The notes beneath the pieces were generated by a model, which was not told the origin of the DNA, did no database searches, and was given only the letters and a program-made list of their open reading frames with translations. From contig DATCVR010000224.1 of the NCBI GenBank assembly GCA_036566745.1, forward strand, positions 1-34,279: a stretch of 34,279 bases of DNA, given 5' to 3'. This document shows positions 22,954-30,520 of the stretch, piece after piece (position 1 is the stretch's first letter; each line of letters opens with the position of its first letter). Source of the stretch: DATCVR01 sp036566745. Its GTDB lineage: Bacteria; Actinomycetota; Actinomycetes; Jiangellales; Jiangellaceae. The position numbers and the translations under genes were made by a program.

Positions 22954-25739
22954 GGACCTGGCGCCCCGCGCTGCGGATAGCCCGGCGCACGGTGCGTCGC
23001 AACCTCGGTCGATCGCTCCTGGTGGCGATCCTCGTCGCCATCCCGGTGGCCGCCGGCACGATGGTCGACGTCCTCTACCGCACCCAGACCGACAGCGAGC
23101 GCACCGCCTACGAGGCCATGGGCACCGCCGACGCCATCATCGAGGCCACGGGCTTCGACGACCTCGGCGCGGAGTACTTCCCCAGCGTCACCTCCGTGAG
23201 CTTCCCGGCCGACGCGCCCACGCCCGACGCCGCCACCATCGATCCCGAGCCGCTGGCCGAGGCGCTGCCCCCGGGATCGCGGCTTGTCGCCCCGCCCGTC
23301 ATCTATTGGGACCAGCGCATCGCCGACGGCGAGCGCAACGTCCGAGTCGAGCTGGCCGTCGTCGCCATGGACGACCCGCTCACCGAGCGCTGGACCCGCG
23401 TCGACGACGGACGACACCCGCTGTCCGCCGACGAAGCGCTGGTCAGCCGGGCGCTGGCCGAGCGACTCGACCTCCTCGACGCTCGCGGCTACCTCCGGCC
23501 GGGCGCCGAGCTCACCATGCGCGACGGCCCCACGGTGGCGATCACCGGACTGAACGTCGACCCGTTCGCCCTCGGGTCGCAGACGCTCGTCGCCGCGCCG
23601 GAGTCCGCTCTGGCCGACTACGCCCGATCGAGCGGCTCCGGGGCCGGGACGTCCGGGGCGTCCGGGGTCCCGCCCAGCGACGCGTGGCAGGTCGGCTCGA
23701 TGTACGGCGGCCCGGCCCGGCTGGTCGACCTGCCGGACGGTGCCGCCGGACCCGACGCCGTGTCCTGGTCCGTCCTGGCCGAGCAGGGCATCCGGCTGGT
23801 CCCTCGCGACGCTGCGGCCCACCCCGAGCGGTACGAGCCCGCCATGTTCCGGTCGAGCCCTACCGACCTCCGGTTCGTGGCCATGGCAGTCCTCGTCGCC
23901 GGCCTGGGGCTGCTCGAGGTTGTCCTGCTCGCCGGAGCCGCGTTCGCGGTCGGGGCGCGGCGACAGGTCCACGACCTCGGCCTGATGAGCGCCAACGGCG
24001 CCACCGCCCGCCAGATCCGCCAGACCGTGCTCGCCCAGGGCCTCGTCCTCGGCGCGATGGGCGCGGCGCTCGGCATCGCCGTGGGTGCGGCGTTGACGGT
24101 CGCGGCCAAGCCGGTCTGGGAGCGCGTCCTCGGCGAACTCCTCGAGGACTGGCGCTTCGGTGCCGGCGAGATCGCGCTCACCGCCGCCGTGGGACTCATG
24201 TCGGGGCTGGCAGCCGCGATCGTCCCGGCCGTCGGCGCGGCCCGGATGAAGCCGGTCGACGCCTTGGCCCAGCGGTTCCGGACCACGAGGATCGCGACCC
24301 GGCTGCCGGTCGTCGGGGTCGCGCTGTTCGTGATCGGAGCTGGTGGCGCGCTCGTCGCGAGCCGGGTGGCCGCGGGCGAGCTGGACGAGTACGCCCGGAC
24401 GCTGGAAGCCGCTGCCGGGACCGGGCGCAGCATCGTGGCGCCGAGCACCGAGATCTTCATCGCCATGCAGCTCGCGGGCGCGATCGTGGCGGTGGCCGGC
24501 GTGGTGGTCATCCTGCCCGGCCTCGTCTCGATGGTGGCGCGGCTGGGCCGGCGGCTTCCCCTGTCCGCGCGGTTCGCCGTACGTGACGCCGCGCGGCATC
24601 GCCACCGGACCGCGCCGACACTGGCCGCGATCACCATCGTCGTGGCCGGGTCGGTCGGGCTGGCGTTCGTCCTCGCCGGCGCCGAGCGCGCCAACCTGCT
24701 GCGCTACGTGCCCCAGCTGCCCGAAGCGGTCATGCAGGTCCAGCTGACCGAGCCGGACACGGACCCCGAGGTCACCGCCGACGCCCTCCGGCGGGCCACC
24801 GACGTGGTCGCCGGAGCGCTCCCCGAGGCCGACGCCCGGCCGGACCGCGCCGTGACCGTGCCCGCCGTGCCCGGGGAGGCGTCCTACGCCAGCCAGATCT
24901 GGCTCGACTCGTGGAGCGCGATGTCCTGCCAGCAGGACTGCGGCTCGGAGTACAGCATCAGCGGTGGGCTGTCGTTGGCCGACCCCGGCGTCATCGAGCT
25001 CGCCGCGGGCGCCCCGCCGGACGACGCCATGCTGCAGGCTCTCGCCGACGGGCGGGTGGTGGTCTTCGACCCCGCGCTGGTCGACGACAACGGCGCCGTG
25101 GTCGTCCAGGCCTGGGACGACAACGGCGAGCTGAGCGAGGACGTCCGCATCCCCGCCTACGTCGCCACCCGCGACCTCGCCTACGGGTCACTGCCCGCGG
25201 CGTTCGTCGCCGAGGACGTAGTGGCCGAGCACGGTTGGACGGCCGAGATCTCCTCGGTCTACGTCGCGCACGCGGACGCCACCCGCGACCAGATCGACGC
25301 CGCCATCGACGCGGCCGAGAAGGCCGGTGCGGGCGTGAGCTACGAACCGCCCGACGAGTCCGGACCCGGTCCCGAGGCCTTGGCCCTCGTGGCCGGCGCG
25401 GCCCTGGTGACGCTGGTCGGCGTGGGCATCGCGGTGGCGCTGTCGGCGGTCGAGGGTCGCGCCGATCTCGCCACCCTGGCCGCGGTGGGCGCACCGCCCC
25501 GGCGCAGACGCGCACTGGCCGGCGCCCAGGCCCTGCTGGTGGGCGGGCTCGGGACGCTGCTGGGCGTGGCGCTCGGCACCTACTTCGCGTTCCTGTTGTG
25601 GCCGGCCGTGGGCGCGCCGCAGTTCATCGTCCCGTGGGGCAACCTGCTGTTGACCGGACTGGCCGTCCCCGCGCTCGCGGTGGCGGTCGCGGTGATCTTC
25701 ACGCCCAGCCGGCTGCCCGTCGTCAGGAGGTTGGCATGA
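22950..25739 (+). CDS. FtsX-like ABC transporter permease
   Basis: 929 residues, double-module FtsX/MacB-type permease. TM1 (about 18-38) is followed by a large ectodomain (about 40-305) and TM helices near 308-330, 350-385, 400-425 and 445-465. A second helix group near 500-575, a second ectodomain (about 590-800) and three C-terminal helices complete it, giving about ten TMs. The second ectodomain has a Cys pair (CQQDC) that may form a disulfide. Works with the upstream ATPase, probably exporting or extracting an envelope-active compound or lipid. Its TGA overlaps an ATG (25736) that opens a frame running into bpa. Confidence 0.9.
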   Translation: MRTWRPALRIARRTVRRNLGRSLLVAILVAIPVAAGTMVDVLYRTQTDSERTAYEAMGTADAIIEATGFDDLGAEYFPSVTSVSFPADAPTPDAATIDPEPLAEALPPGSRLVAPPVIYWDQRIADGERNVRVELAVVAMDDPLTERWTRVDDGRHPLSADEALVSRALAERLDLLDARGYLRPGAELTMRDGPTVAITGLNVDPFALGSQTLVAAPESALADYARSSGSGAGTSGASGVPPSDAWQVGSMYGGPARLVDLPDGAAGPDAVSWSVLAEQGIRLVPRDAAAHPERYEPAMFRSSPTDLRFVAMAVLVAGLGLLEVVLLAGAAFAVGARRQVHDLGLMSANGATARQIRQTVLAQGLVLGAMGAALGIAVGAALTVAAKPVWERVLGELLEDWRFGAGEIALTAAVGLMSGLAAAIVPAVGAARMKPVDALAQRFRTTRIATRLPVVGVALFVIGAGGALVASRVAAGELDEYARTLEAAAGTGRSIVAPSTEIFIAMQLAGAIVAVAGVVVILPGLVSMVARLGRRLPLSARFAVRDAARHRHRTAPTLAAITIVVAGSVGLAFVLAGAERANLLRYVPQLPEAVMQVQLTEPDTDPEVTADALRRATDVVAGALPEADARPDRAVTVPAVPGEASYASQIWLDSWSAMSCQQDCGSEYSISGGLSLADPGVIELAAGAPPDDAMLQALADGRVVVFDPALVDDNGAVVVQAWDDNGELSEDVRIPAYVATRDLAYGSLPAAFVAEDVVAEHGWTAEISSVYVAHADATRDQIDAAIDAAEKAGAGVSYEPPDESGPGPEALALVAGAALVTLVGVGIAVALSAVEGRADLATLAAVGAPPRRRRALAGAQALLVGGLGTLLGVALGTYFAFLLWPAVGAPQFIVPWGNLLLTGLAVPALAVAVAVIFTPSRLPVVRRLA

Positions 25740-25888
25740 ACGCCGCCACGGTTCGCCGGGTCCGCCGCCTGGCCCGGCGCAGGACGCTGGAGGTGCTCGC
25801 GTTGCGGCGCGCCGACGCTGCCCGGCCGACCACATCCCGGACCACCCCCCGACCCGCGCGAGCGCAGGTTTGGGGTAAGGATGGGGTC

Positions 25889-26494
25889 ATGACCGAGCCG
25901 AACGAGAACGCATCGCGCGACAGCGCACAAGACGATGACAACCCGCGAGTCGTCGTGGTCGGCCCCGAGGGAGTGGCCGTCGAAGACGCGCCTGTCGAGG
26001 GCACACCTGCCGAGGGCGACAGCGAAGAGCCGCGTTCGCTGACCGATCTGGTCGAGCAGCCCGCCAAGGTGATGCGCATCGGCAGCATGATCAAGCAGCT
26101 GCTCGACGAGGTGAAGTCGGCGCCCCTCGACGAGGCCAGCCGGCGTCGTCTGGGCGAGATCCACCGCGCATCCCTCGACGAGCTCGAGGACGGCCTCGCA
26201 CCCGAGCTGGTCGACGAGCTCGAGCGCCTCGCGTTGCCCTTCAACGACGACAGCGTGCCCACCGACGCCGAGCTGAGGGTTGCCCAGGCCCAGCTCGTCG
26301 GCTGGCTCGAGGGGCTGTTCCACGGCATCCAGACCACGCTGTTCGCCCAGCAGATGGCCGCTCGTGCCCAGCTCGAACAGATGCGCCGCGCGCTGCCCCC
26401 CGGCGCTCAGCTCGCGCCCGGCCAGGGCATGCCTGGACAGCCCGGCCAGTTCGGACCGGACGACGACCAGTCCGGCAGCGGGATGTACCTCTGA
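25889..26494 (+). CDS. bpa: Bacterial proteasome activator Bpa/PafE
   Basis: About 201 residues. An acidic, disordered N-terminus (1-48) precedes the four-helix core (about 50-165: SLTDLVEQPAKVMRIGSMIKQLLDEV, LGEIHRASLDELEDGLAPELVDELERLALPF, AELRVAQAQLVGWLEGLFHGIQTTLFAQQMAARAQLEQMRRAL). A Gly/Pro-rich tail ends SGSGMYL. Bpa forms a dodecameric ring that opens the 20S proteasome gate without ATP, via a C-terminal GQYL motif; here the motif is GMYL. ATG 25889 has TAAGGA 7 nt upstream. An in-frame upstream ATG at 25736 would add 51 Arg-rich residues. No other proteasome gene is in the window. Confidence 0.92.
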   Translation: MTEPNENASRDSAQDDDNPRVVVVGPEGVAVEDAPVEGTPAEGDSEEPRSLTDLVEQPAKVMRIGSMIKQLLDEVKSAPLDEASRRRLGEIHRASLDELEDGLAPELVDELERLALPFNDDSVPTDAELRVAQAQLVGWLEGLFHGIQTTLFAQQMAARAQLEQMRRALPPGAQLAPGQGMPGQPGQFGPDDDQSGSGMYL

Positions 26495-26510
26495 CCAGCT
26501 GATTCGCCGA

Positions 26511-26559
26511 CCAGCGGGTCATCGAGGGCCGACGTGCCATGGCCCCCGATGACCACTGG
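26511..26559. terminator. Bidirectional hairpin between bpa and aldo/keto reductase
   Basis: Arms 26511-26530 and 26541-26559 pair over about 18 positions with one indel and two mismatches (CCAG...GGTCATCG...GGGCC), leaving a 10-nt loop. It lies between convergent genes and can serve both strands. Confidence 0.7.
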
Positions 26560-26567
26560 TGGCGTCG

Positions 26568-27530
26568 TCAGTCGGCGGTGTCCAGCTCGGCGAGATCCTC
26601 CGGCGACAGCTCCAGGTCCACGGCGTCGATCGCCTCGTCCAGCTGCCCGAGCGAGCTGACCCCCACCAGCGGGATGATCGGCTCCGGCCGGCTCAGCATC
26701 CAGGCGAGGACCACCTGATTGGCGGTCGCGCCGGTCCGCTTGCCCACCGCCGCCAGGGCGTCGAGCCGGGCTGCGGTGCCCGGGTGGTCGTACGCGTAGG
26801 GCAGGGGTCGGTCGGCCCGCACGTACGAACCTTCCAGCAACGGCGAATACGCCACGAGCGCCGTGTCGTCCTCGGACCGCAGGTAGTCCAGCAGCTCCGC
26901 GCCCACGTGGACGTGCGCCGACGCCGGGAGCGCGACATCGAACCGCGGCTGGAGGTAGCTGTAGCGGTACTGCAGGAACGCGTAGAGGGGCAGGCCGGAC
27001 GAGCGCGACAGGGCCCGGGCCCGTTCCAGTCGCCACAGCGCGTGATTGCTGACGCCGAGCGTGCCGACCGCGCCGCTGCGTACCAGCCCTCCGAGTGTCT
27101 CGAGGGTCTCGCCGAGGGGCACCGAACGGTCCTCGACGTGTGGGTAGTAGACGTCGACGTGGTCGGTGCCGAGCCGCCGGAGGCTCTGGGCGATGGCCGC
27201 CTCGATGGCGGCCCTCGACAGCCCCTCGACGTCGTCGAGCGTGCGGTCGCCGGGGGTCCGTGGCCGGGCACCCACCTTGGTCCCGATCACGACGTCGTCG
27301 CGGGCGCCGGTCCGGGCCAGCCAGCGACCGAGCGTGGTCTCGCTCTCGTCGCCGGTGGCGCCGTCCAGCCAGAACGCGTAGTTGTTCGAGGTGTCGACGA
27401 ACGTCCCGCCGGCCTCGACGTACCGGTCGAGGATGGCGAACGAGGTGTCCTCGTCGACGCGGGTGCCGAACAGCATCGCGCCCAGGCACAGGGCGCTGAC
27501 GCGGTTTCCGGCAACGGTGCGGTACTCCAC
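26568..27530 (-). CDS. Aldo/keto reductase
   Basis: 320 residues, (beta/alpha)8 AKR. The catalytic tetrad is present: D46 and Y51 (FVDTSNNYAFW), K85 (VIGTKVG) and H131 (YYPHVED). The NADPH-binding C-terminus has LVGVSSLGQLDEAIDAV. It reduces aldehydes or ketones. GTG 27530 has Shine-Dalgarno GGAGG about 8 nt upstream. The promoter region carries a MerR-type operator (27564-27594), so expression is probably induced by a signal sensed by a MerR-family activator encoded elsewhere. Divergent from the helical-repeat protein gene at 27664. Confidence 0.9.
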   Translation of the reverse strand: MEYRTVAGNRVSALCLGAMLFGTRVDEDTSFAILDRYVEAGGTFVDTSNNYAFWLDGATGDESETTLGRWLARTGARDDVVIGTKVGARPRTPGDRTLDDVEGLSRAAIEAAIAQSLRRLGTDHVDVYYPHVEDRSVPLGETLETLGGLVRSGAVGTLGVSNHALWRLERARALSRSSGLPLYAFLQYRYSYLQPRFDVALPASAHVHVGAELLDYLRSEDDTALVAYSPLLEGSYVRADRPLPYAYDHPGTAARLDALAAVGKRTGATANQVVLAWMLSRPEPIIPLVGVSSLGQLDEAIDAVDLELSPEDLAELDTAD

Positions 27531-27563
27531 GGTGAACCTCCGTCAGGATCGGGTGGTCGACCC

Positions 27564-27594
27564 ACCGTGCAACCTGGACCGCGCTCCAGGTCAA
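27564..27594 (-). promoter_or_regulatory. MerR-type promoter/operator of the aldo/keto reductase
   Basis: On the minus strand, -35 TTGACC (27594-27589), a 19-nt spacer and -10 CACGGT (27569-27564). The 7-bp inverted repeat ACCTGGA-N6-TCCAGGT (27572-27578 and 27585-27591) sits between them and overlaps the -35. The overlong 19-nt spacer with a dyad inside is the hallmark of MerR-family-activated promoters. Confidence 0.75.
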
Positions 27595-27663
27595 GAGCCT
27601 TCGGCGACCTTCGTCGGGTGCGCGGGCGCGGAGCTGTCGGTGGGGACGCGTAGCGTCGCGCCC

Positions 27664-28113
27664 ATGGAGGTCATGCAACGCATCGCCGAGGCTGTCGACG
27701 CCGGCCGCACGGGCTCGGTCGAGGTCGGGCGTGCGCGGCTCGAAGCGTTGTGGGCCGAGCTCTCGGCAGTCGCCGATCCGGTCCCTCGCTGCGTGGTCGC
27801 CCACCACCTGGCCGACCTCCACGAGCAGGTCGAGGCCGAGCTGACCTGGGATCGCCGTGCCCTCGCCGCTGCCCTGGCGGCGCTGGAGGCCGATCCGGAG
27901 TCACGCGTGGGCGAGGTCCACGTCCGCGCGTTCCTGCCGTCGCTCCACCTCAACATCGCCGACGCCTCCCACCGGCTCGGCGACCACGTGAGCGCCCGCG
28001 AGCACCTCACCCACGCACGCGCCCACCTCGATCAGCTCGCCGACGACGGCTACGGGCGGATGATCCGCGGAGGCGTCGACCGGCTCGCGGCCGTGGTGGC
28101 TCCGCCGACGTGA
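27664..28113 (+). CDS. Small helical (TPR-like) protein, unknown function
   Basis: 149 residues, almost entirely helical and Ala/Leu/His-rich, with no membrane or signal segment. Paired helices (RCVVAHHLADLHEQVEAELTW, HLNIADASHRLGDHVSAREHL, ARAHLDQLADDGYGRMIRGG) resemble tetratricopeptide-type repeats. A scaffold or binding role is possible, but no family is firmly recognised. ATG 27664 has TAGCGT exactly 7 nt upstream (leaderless pattern). It ends at a hairpin shared with the convergent gene. Confidence 0.68.
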   Translation: MEVMQRIAEAVDAGRTGSVEVGRARLEALWAELSAVADPVPRCVVAHHLADLHEQVEAELTWDRRALAAALAALEADPESRVGEVHVRAFLPSLHLNIADASHRLGDHVSAREHLTHARAHLDQLADDGYGRMIRGGVDRLAAVVAPPT

Positions 28114-28159
28114 CGAAGGGACGGAACGACCCGCCGTAGCGTGCTGTCCCGTCCCTTCG
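28114..28159. terminator. Bidirectional hairpin terminator
   Basis: CGAAGGGACGG (28114-28124) pairs perfectly with CCGTCCCTTCG (28149-28159), an 11-bp stem with a 24-nt loop. It starts immediately after the plus-strand stop codon and ends 10 nt before the stop of the minus-strand gene. Confidence 0.7.
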
Positions 28160-28169
28160 GTCGCGAGCG

Positions 28170-28625
28170 TCAGACCGCCGCCGCAGCGTGGCTGGAGATC
28201 ACGTCGCCGAGGCGCGGCAGCGCCTCCTCGACGTGCTTCTTGCCCTGAGGGCGAAGCTTGGCGTACACCTTCTTGACGCTGTCGCGTCGCGAGTTCTCGG
28301 CCCGGTCGTCCGTGACCCCCAGCAGGGCGTCGGCGACGTCCGAGCCGTTGGCGGTCAGGAAGTTGGCCAGGCTGCCGCTCGGGTTCGCGGCGTACTCGGC
28401 GTAGTACGGCTCCATCCGGTTGACGAAGTCGTCGAGCATGCCGTCGACGGCGTCGGGGACGAAGCCGGAGTTGATCTTCTTGAGCACGGCATAGCCGCCC
28501 TTGACCGCCAGCCCGGACACGCCGCTCTTGTCGCCCACCTCGGCGTCGACGAGCTTGGTGAGATCCTCGACGACCGCCGGACGACGGCTGGGGTCGAGCA
28601 GGATGTTCTTCAGGGATTCCGCCAC
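28170..28625 (-). CDS. Conserved actinobacterial protein (DUF6918-like), unknown function
   Basis: 151 residues, all-helical, soluble. The pattern SLKNILLDPSRRPAVVEDLTKLVDAEVGDKSG...LAVKGGYAVLKKI...VPDAVDGMLDDFVNRMEPYY...DDRAENSRRDSVKKVYAKLRPQGKKHVEEALPRLGDVI matches my memory of the DUF6918 family of actinobacteria; the assignment is from memory and not verified. No function is known to me. GTG 28625 is preceded by AAGGA at a workable distance; an extension to 28691 lacks support. Downstream of the HAD phosphatase gene on the same strand with a 114-nt gap. Confidence 0.68.
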   Translation of the reverse strand: MAESLKNILLDPSRRPAVVEDLTKLVDAEVGDKSGVSGLAVKGGYAVLKKINSGFVPDAVDGMLDDFVNRMEPYYAEYAANPSGSLANFLTANGSDVADALLGVTDDRAENSRRDSVKKVYAKLRPQGKKHVEEALPRLGDVISSHAAAAV

Positions 28626-28739
28626 GGTGTATGCGTCCTTCGATTCGAGATGATCATGTCGGCCCCCCGCGCGATTGTCACTGTAGAGCAACGGTTCACC
28701 GATCCCGAAGTCGTGTCCGTTCGCCGGATCGCACTCGTG

Positions 28740-29558
28740 TCACGAGCGTCCGGCAGGGAGATCGAACAGCTCCTCCAGGACCTGCGCGACGCCGTCGTCG
28801 TCGTTGACCGGCGCGACCTGCTCGACGGCGGCCAACACGTCCCGGTGGGCGTTGGCCATGGCGTACGAACGCCCTGCCCAGGCCAGCATCGGTAGGTCGT
28901 TGGGCATGTCACCGAAGGCGACCACGTCCGCGGCGTCGATGCCCCGTTCGCCGGCCACGACCGCGAGCGTCGACGCCTTCGTCACCCCGGTGCCCGACAC
29001 CTCGAGGAGCCCGATGTGACTGGAATGGGTGATCTCGGCGAATGATCCGGCGACGTCGGTGATCGCCGCCATCAGCTCGTCCGCCCCGATCTGTTCGTGC
29101 CGGACGATGAGTTTGATCACCGGCGCGTCGATCAGGTCGTCGATGGCGCCGGTGCGCAGCCGCGTGCGAGCGTCGAGCGGGTGGGTCGGGTAGCCCGGCT
29201 CCTGTGCGAAACCGGCGGTCGTCTCGACCGCGAACGTCACCTCCGGGACGGTCGCGCGGACCGCCTCGACCACGGCGAACGCGGCCGCGGGGTCGAGGGG
29301 GTACGTCTCGACGATGGACTCGTCGTGCAGGTCGACCACGACCGCGCCGTTGGCGCACACGGCGAGCCCGGTGTGGCCCACCGCCTCGGCCACCGGGCGC
29401 ATCGAGCGGACCGGTCGGCCGGTGACCAGCACGACGGTGCCGCCGGCCGCTTCGACGCCGCGCAGGGCCGCGATCGTCCGCGCGGAGACCGTCGTGTCGC
29501 TGCGCAGGAGTGTGCCGTCGAGGTCGGTGGCCACCAGCCGCGGAATGGATCGGTTCAC
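28740..29558 (-). CDS. HAD-superfamily Cof-type phosphatase (copy 1)
   Basis: 272 residues, HAD type IIB (Cof/YidA-like). Motif I is DLDGTLL (12-18, D12/D14), motif II VLVTGRP, cap NGAVVVD, motif III K in a GVTKAS context, and motif IV VVAFGDMPNDLPML. It dephosphorylates sugar phosphates or similar. GTG 29558 has GACGAT 6 nt upstream, suggesting its own leaderless promoter in the 155-nt gap before it. It is similar in layout to the neighbouring HAD gene 29714-30520, and the pair looks like an old tandem duplication. Confidence 0.86.
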   Translation of the reverse strand: MNRSIPRLVATDLDGTLLRSDTTVSARTIAALRGVEAAGGTVVLVTGRPVRSMRPVAEAVGHTGLAVCANGAVVVDLHDESIVETYPLDPAAAFAVVEAVRATVPEVTFAVETTAGFAQEPGYPTHPLDARTRLRTGAIDDLIDAPVIKLIVRHEQIGADELMAAITDVAGSFAEITHSSHIGLLEVSGTGVTKASTLAVVAGERGIDAADVVAFGDMPNDLPMLAWAGRSYAMANAHRDVLAAVEQVAPVNDDDGVAQVLEELFDLPAGRS

Positions 29559-29713
29559 CGGGCCATCGTCACATTTGCGGGTGGGTCGCTGGGTCAGTGG
29601 GGCTCGGCGGTGTGCGGCAGTGTGCGGCTCGGGAGCACCACGAGGTCTGTGCCCGCATCACGAGGCCTGCATGCCTGGTGGAGCAGGCGATTACCTGCTG
29701 AACGTGATCATTC
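29559..29713. other. Intergenic stretch of unclear content between the two HAD genes
   Basis: 155 nt without a convincing gene. It contains a direct TGTGCGG pair 10 nt apart (29611-29630), a palindrome AGCAGG-cgatta-CCTGCT (29682-29699), and a visibly lower-GC patch at 29691-29715 unlike the flanking genes. A plus-strand frame from 29671 reads MPGGAGDYLLNVIILSWVGG but then runs antisense into the HAD gene. A small RNA or dispersed repeat is possible but not demonstrated. Confidence 0.35.
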
Positions 29714-30520
29714 TCAGCTGGGTGGGGGGAAGTAGGTGTCGAGGAGGGTGGCGAGTCCGTCGTCCTCGACGTCGCCGCACACGTCGTCGGCGATCGCCTT
29801 GACGTCGTCGGGTGCCTGGCCCATCGCGACGCCCCACCCGGCCCATTCGAGCATCTCGACGTCGTTGTGACCGTCACCCACGGCGAGCACGTCGTCCACG
29901 GCGAGTCCGATTCGGCCGACGACGAACGCCAGCCCGGATGCCTTGGACACCCCCTGGGGCATGATGTCGAGCCACGCGGAGTACCCGATCGCGTAGTCGA
30001 CGCTGGGCAGTCCCGAGGCGCGCGCGACCTCACGCAGGCGTTCGCGGTCGCCGTTGGGCCACCGCACCACCAACCGGGTCACCGCCCCCGTCAGCAGCTC
30101 GTCGTGGCTGACGACGGTGACCTCGCCGTCGAGCTCGCCGATCGGGAAGTCGCCGGTGACCCGGAACCCCACGCCCAGCTCCTCGACCGCGAGCACCGCG
30201 TCGGGGATCTGCTCGGCGAAGTACCGCACCGGGTCGGAGGCGTCGAAGGTCTCGATGTGGATGGGCTCGGACGTGGCGACGTCGACCACCACCGCGCCGT
30301 TCGAGCACACGGCGAAGCCGCCGGACACCCCGAGGTGGTCGAGGATCGGCCGGGTCGAGTGCAGCGACCGGCCGGTGGCCAGCACGACGTGTGCCCCGGC
30401 GTCGTGGACGCGGCGGACGGCGGCGACCACCTCGGGGTTCGGCTCGGCGAAGAAGTGCTCGTACGTGAGGATCGTGCCGTCGACGTCCAGGGCGACGACA
30501 GACGGCCGCCAGTCGGTCAC
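29714..30520 (-). CDS. HAD-superfamily Cof-type phosphatase (copy 2), serS operon
   Basis: About 268 residues. Motif I is LDVDGTIL (11-18, D12/D14), motif II VLATGRS, cap CSNGAVVVDV, a GVSKASGLAF lysine and motif IV VLAVGDGHNDVEMLEWAG. The family hydrolyses phosphorylated sugars or cofactors; the substrate is not predictable. GTG 30520 overlaps the serS TGA (GTGA, 4 nt), so it is translated from the serS transcript. The longer in-frame extension lies inside serS and is rejected. Not a phosphoserine phosphatase of the SerB type. Confidence 0.88.
   Translation of the reverse strand: MTDWRPSVVALDVDGTILTYEHFFAEPNPEVVAAVRRVHDAGAHVVLATGRSLHSTRPILDHLGVSGGFAVCSNGAVVVDVATSEPIHIETFDASDPVRYFAEQIPDAVLAVEELGVGFRVTGDFPIGELDGEVTVVSHDELLTGAVTRLVVRWPNGDRERLREVARASGLPSVDYAIGYSAWLDIMPQGVSKASGLAFVVGRIGLAVDDVLAVGDGHNDVEMLEWAGWGVAMGQAPDDVKAIADDVCGDVEDDGLATLLDTYFPPPS

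Noticed and set aside
21963..24605. 880-codon minus-strand open frame across the ABC operon
   Set aside because: Shadow of ATPase and permease genes with complete motifs; the translation is repetitive and Arg/Asp-rich.
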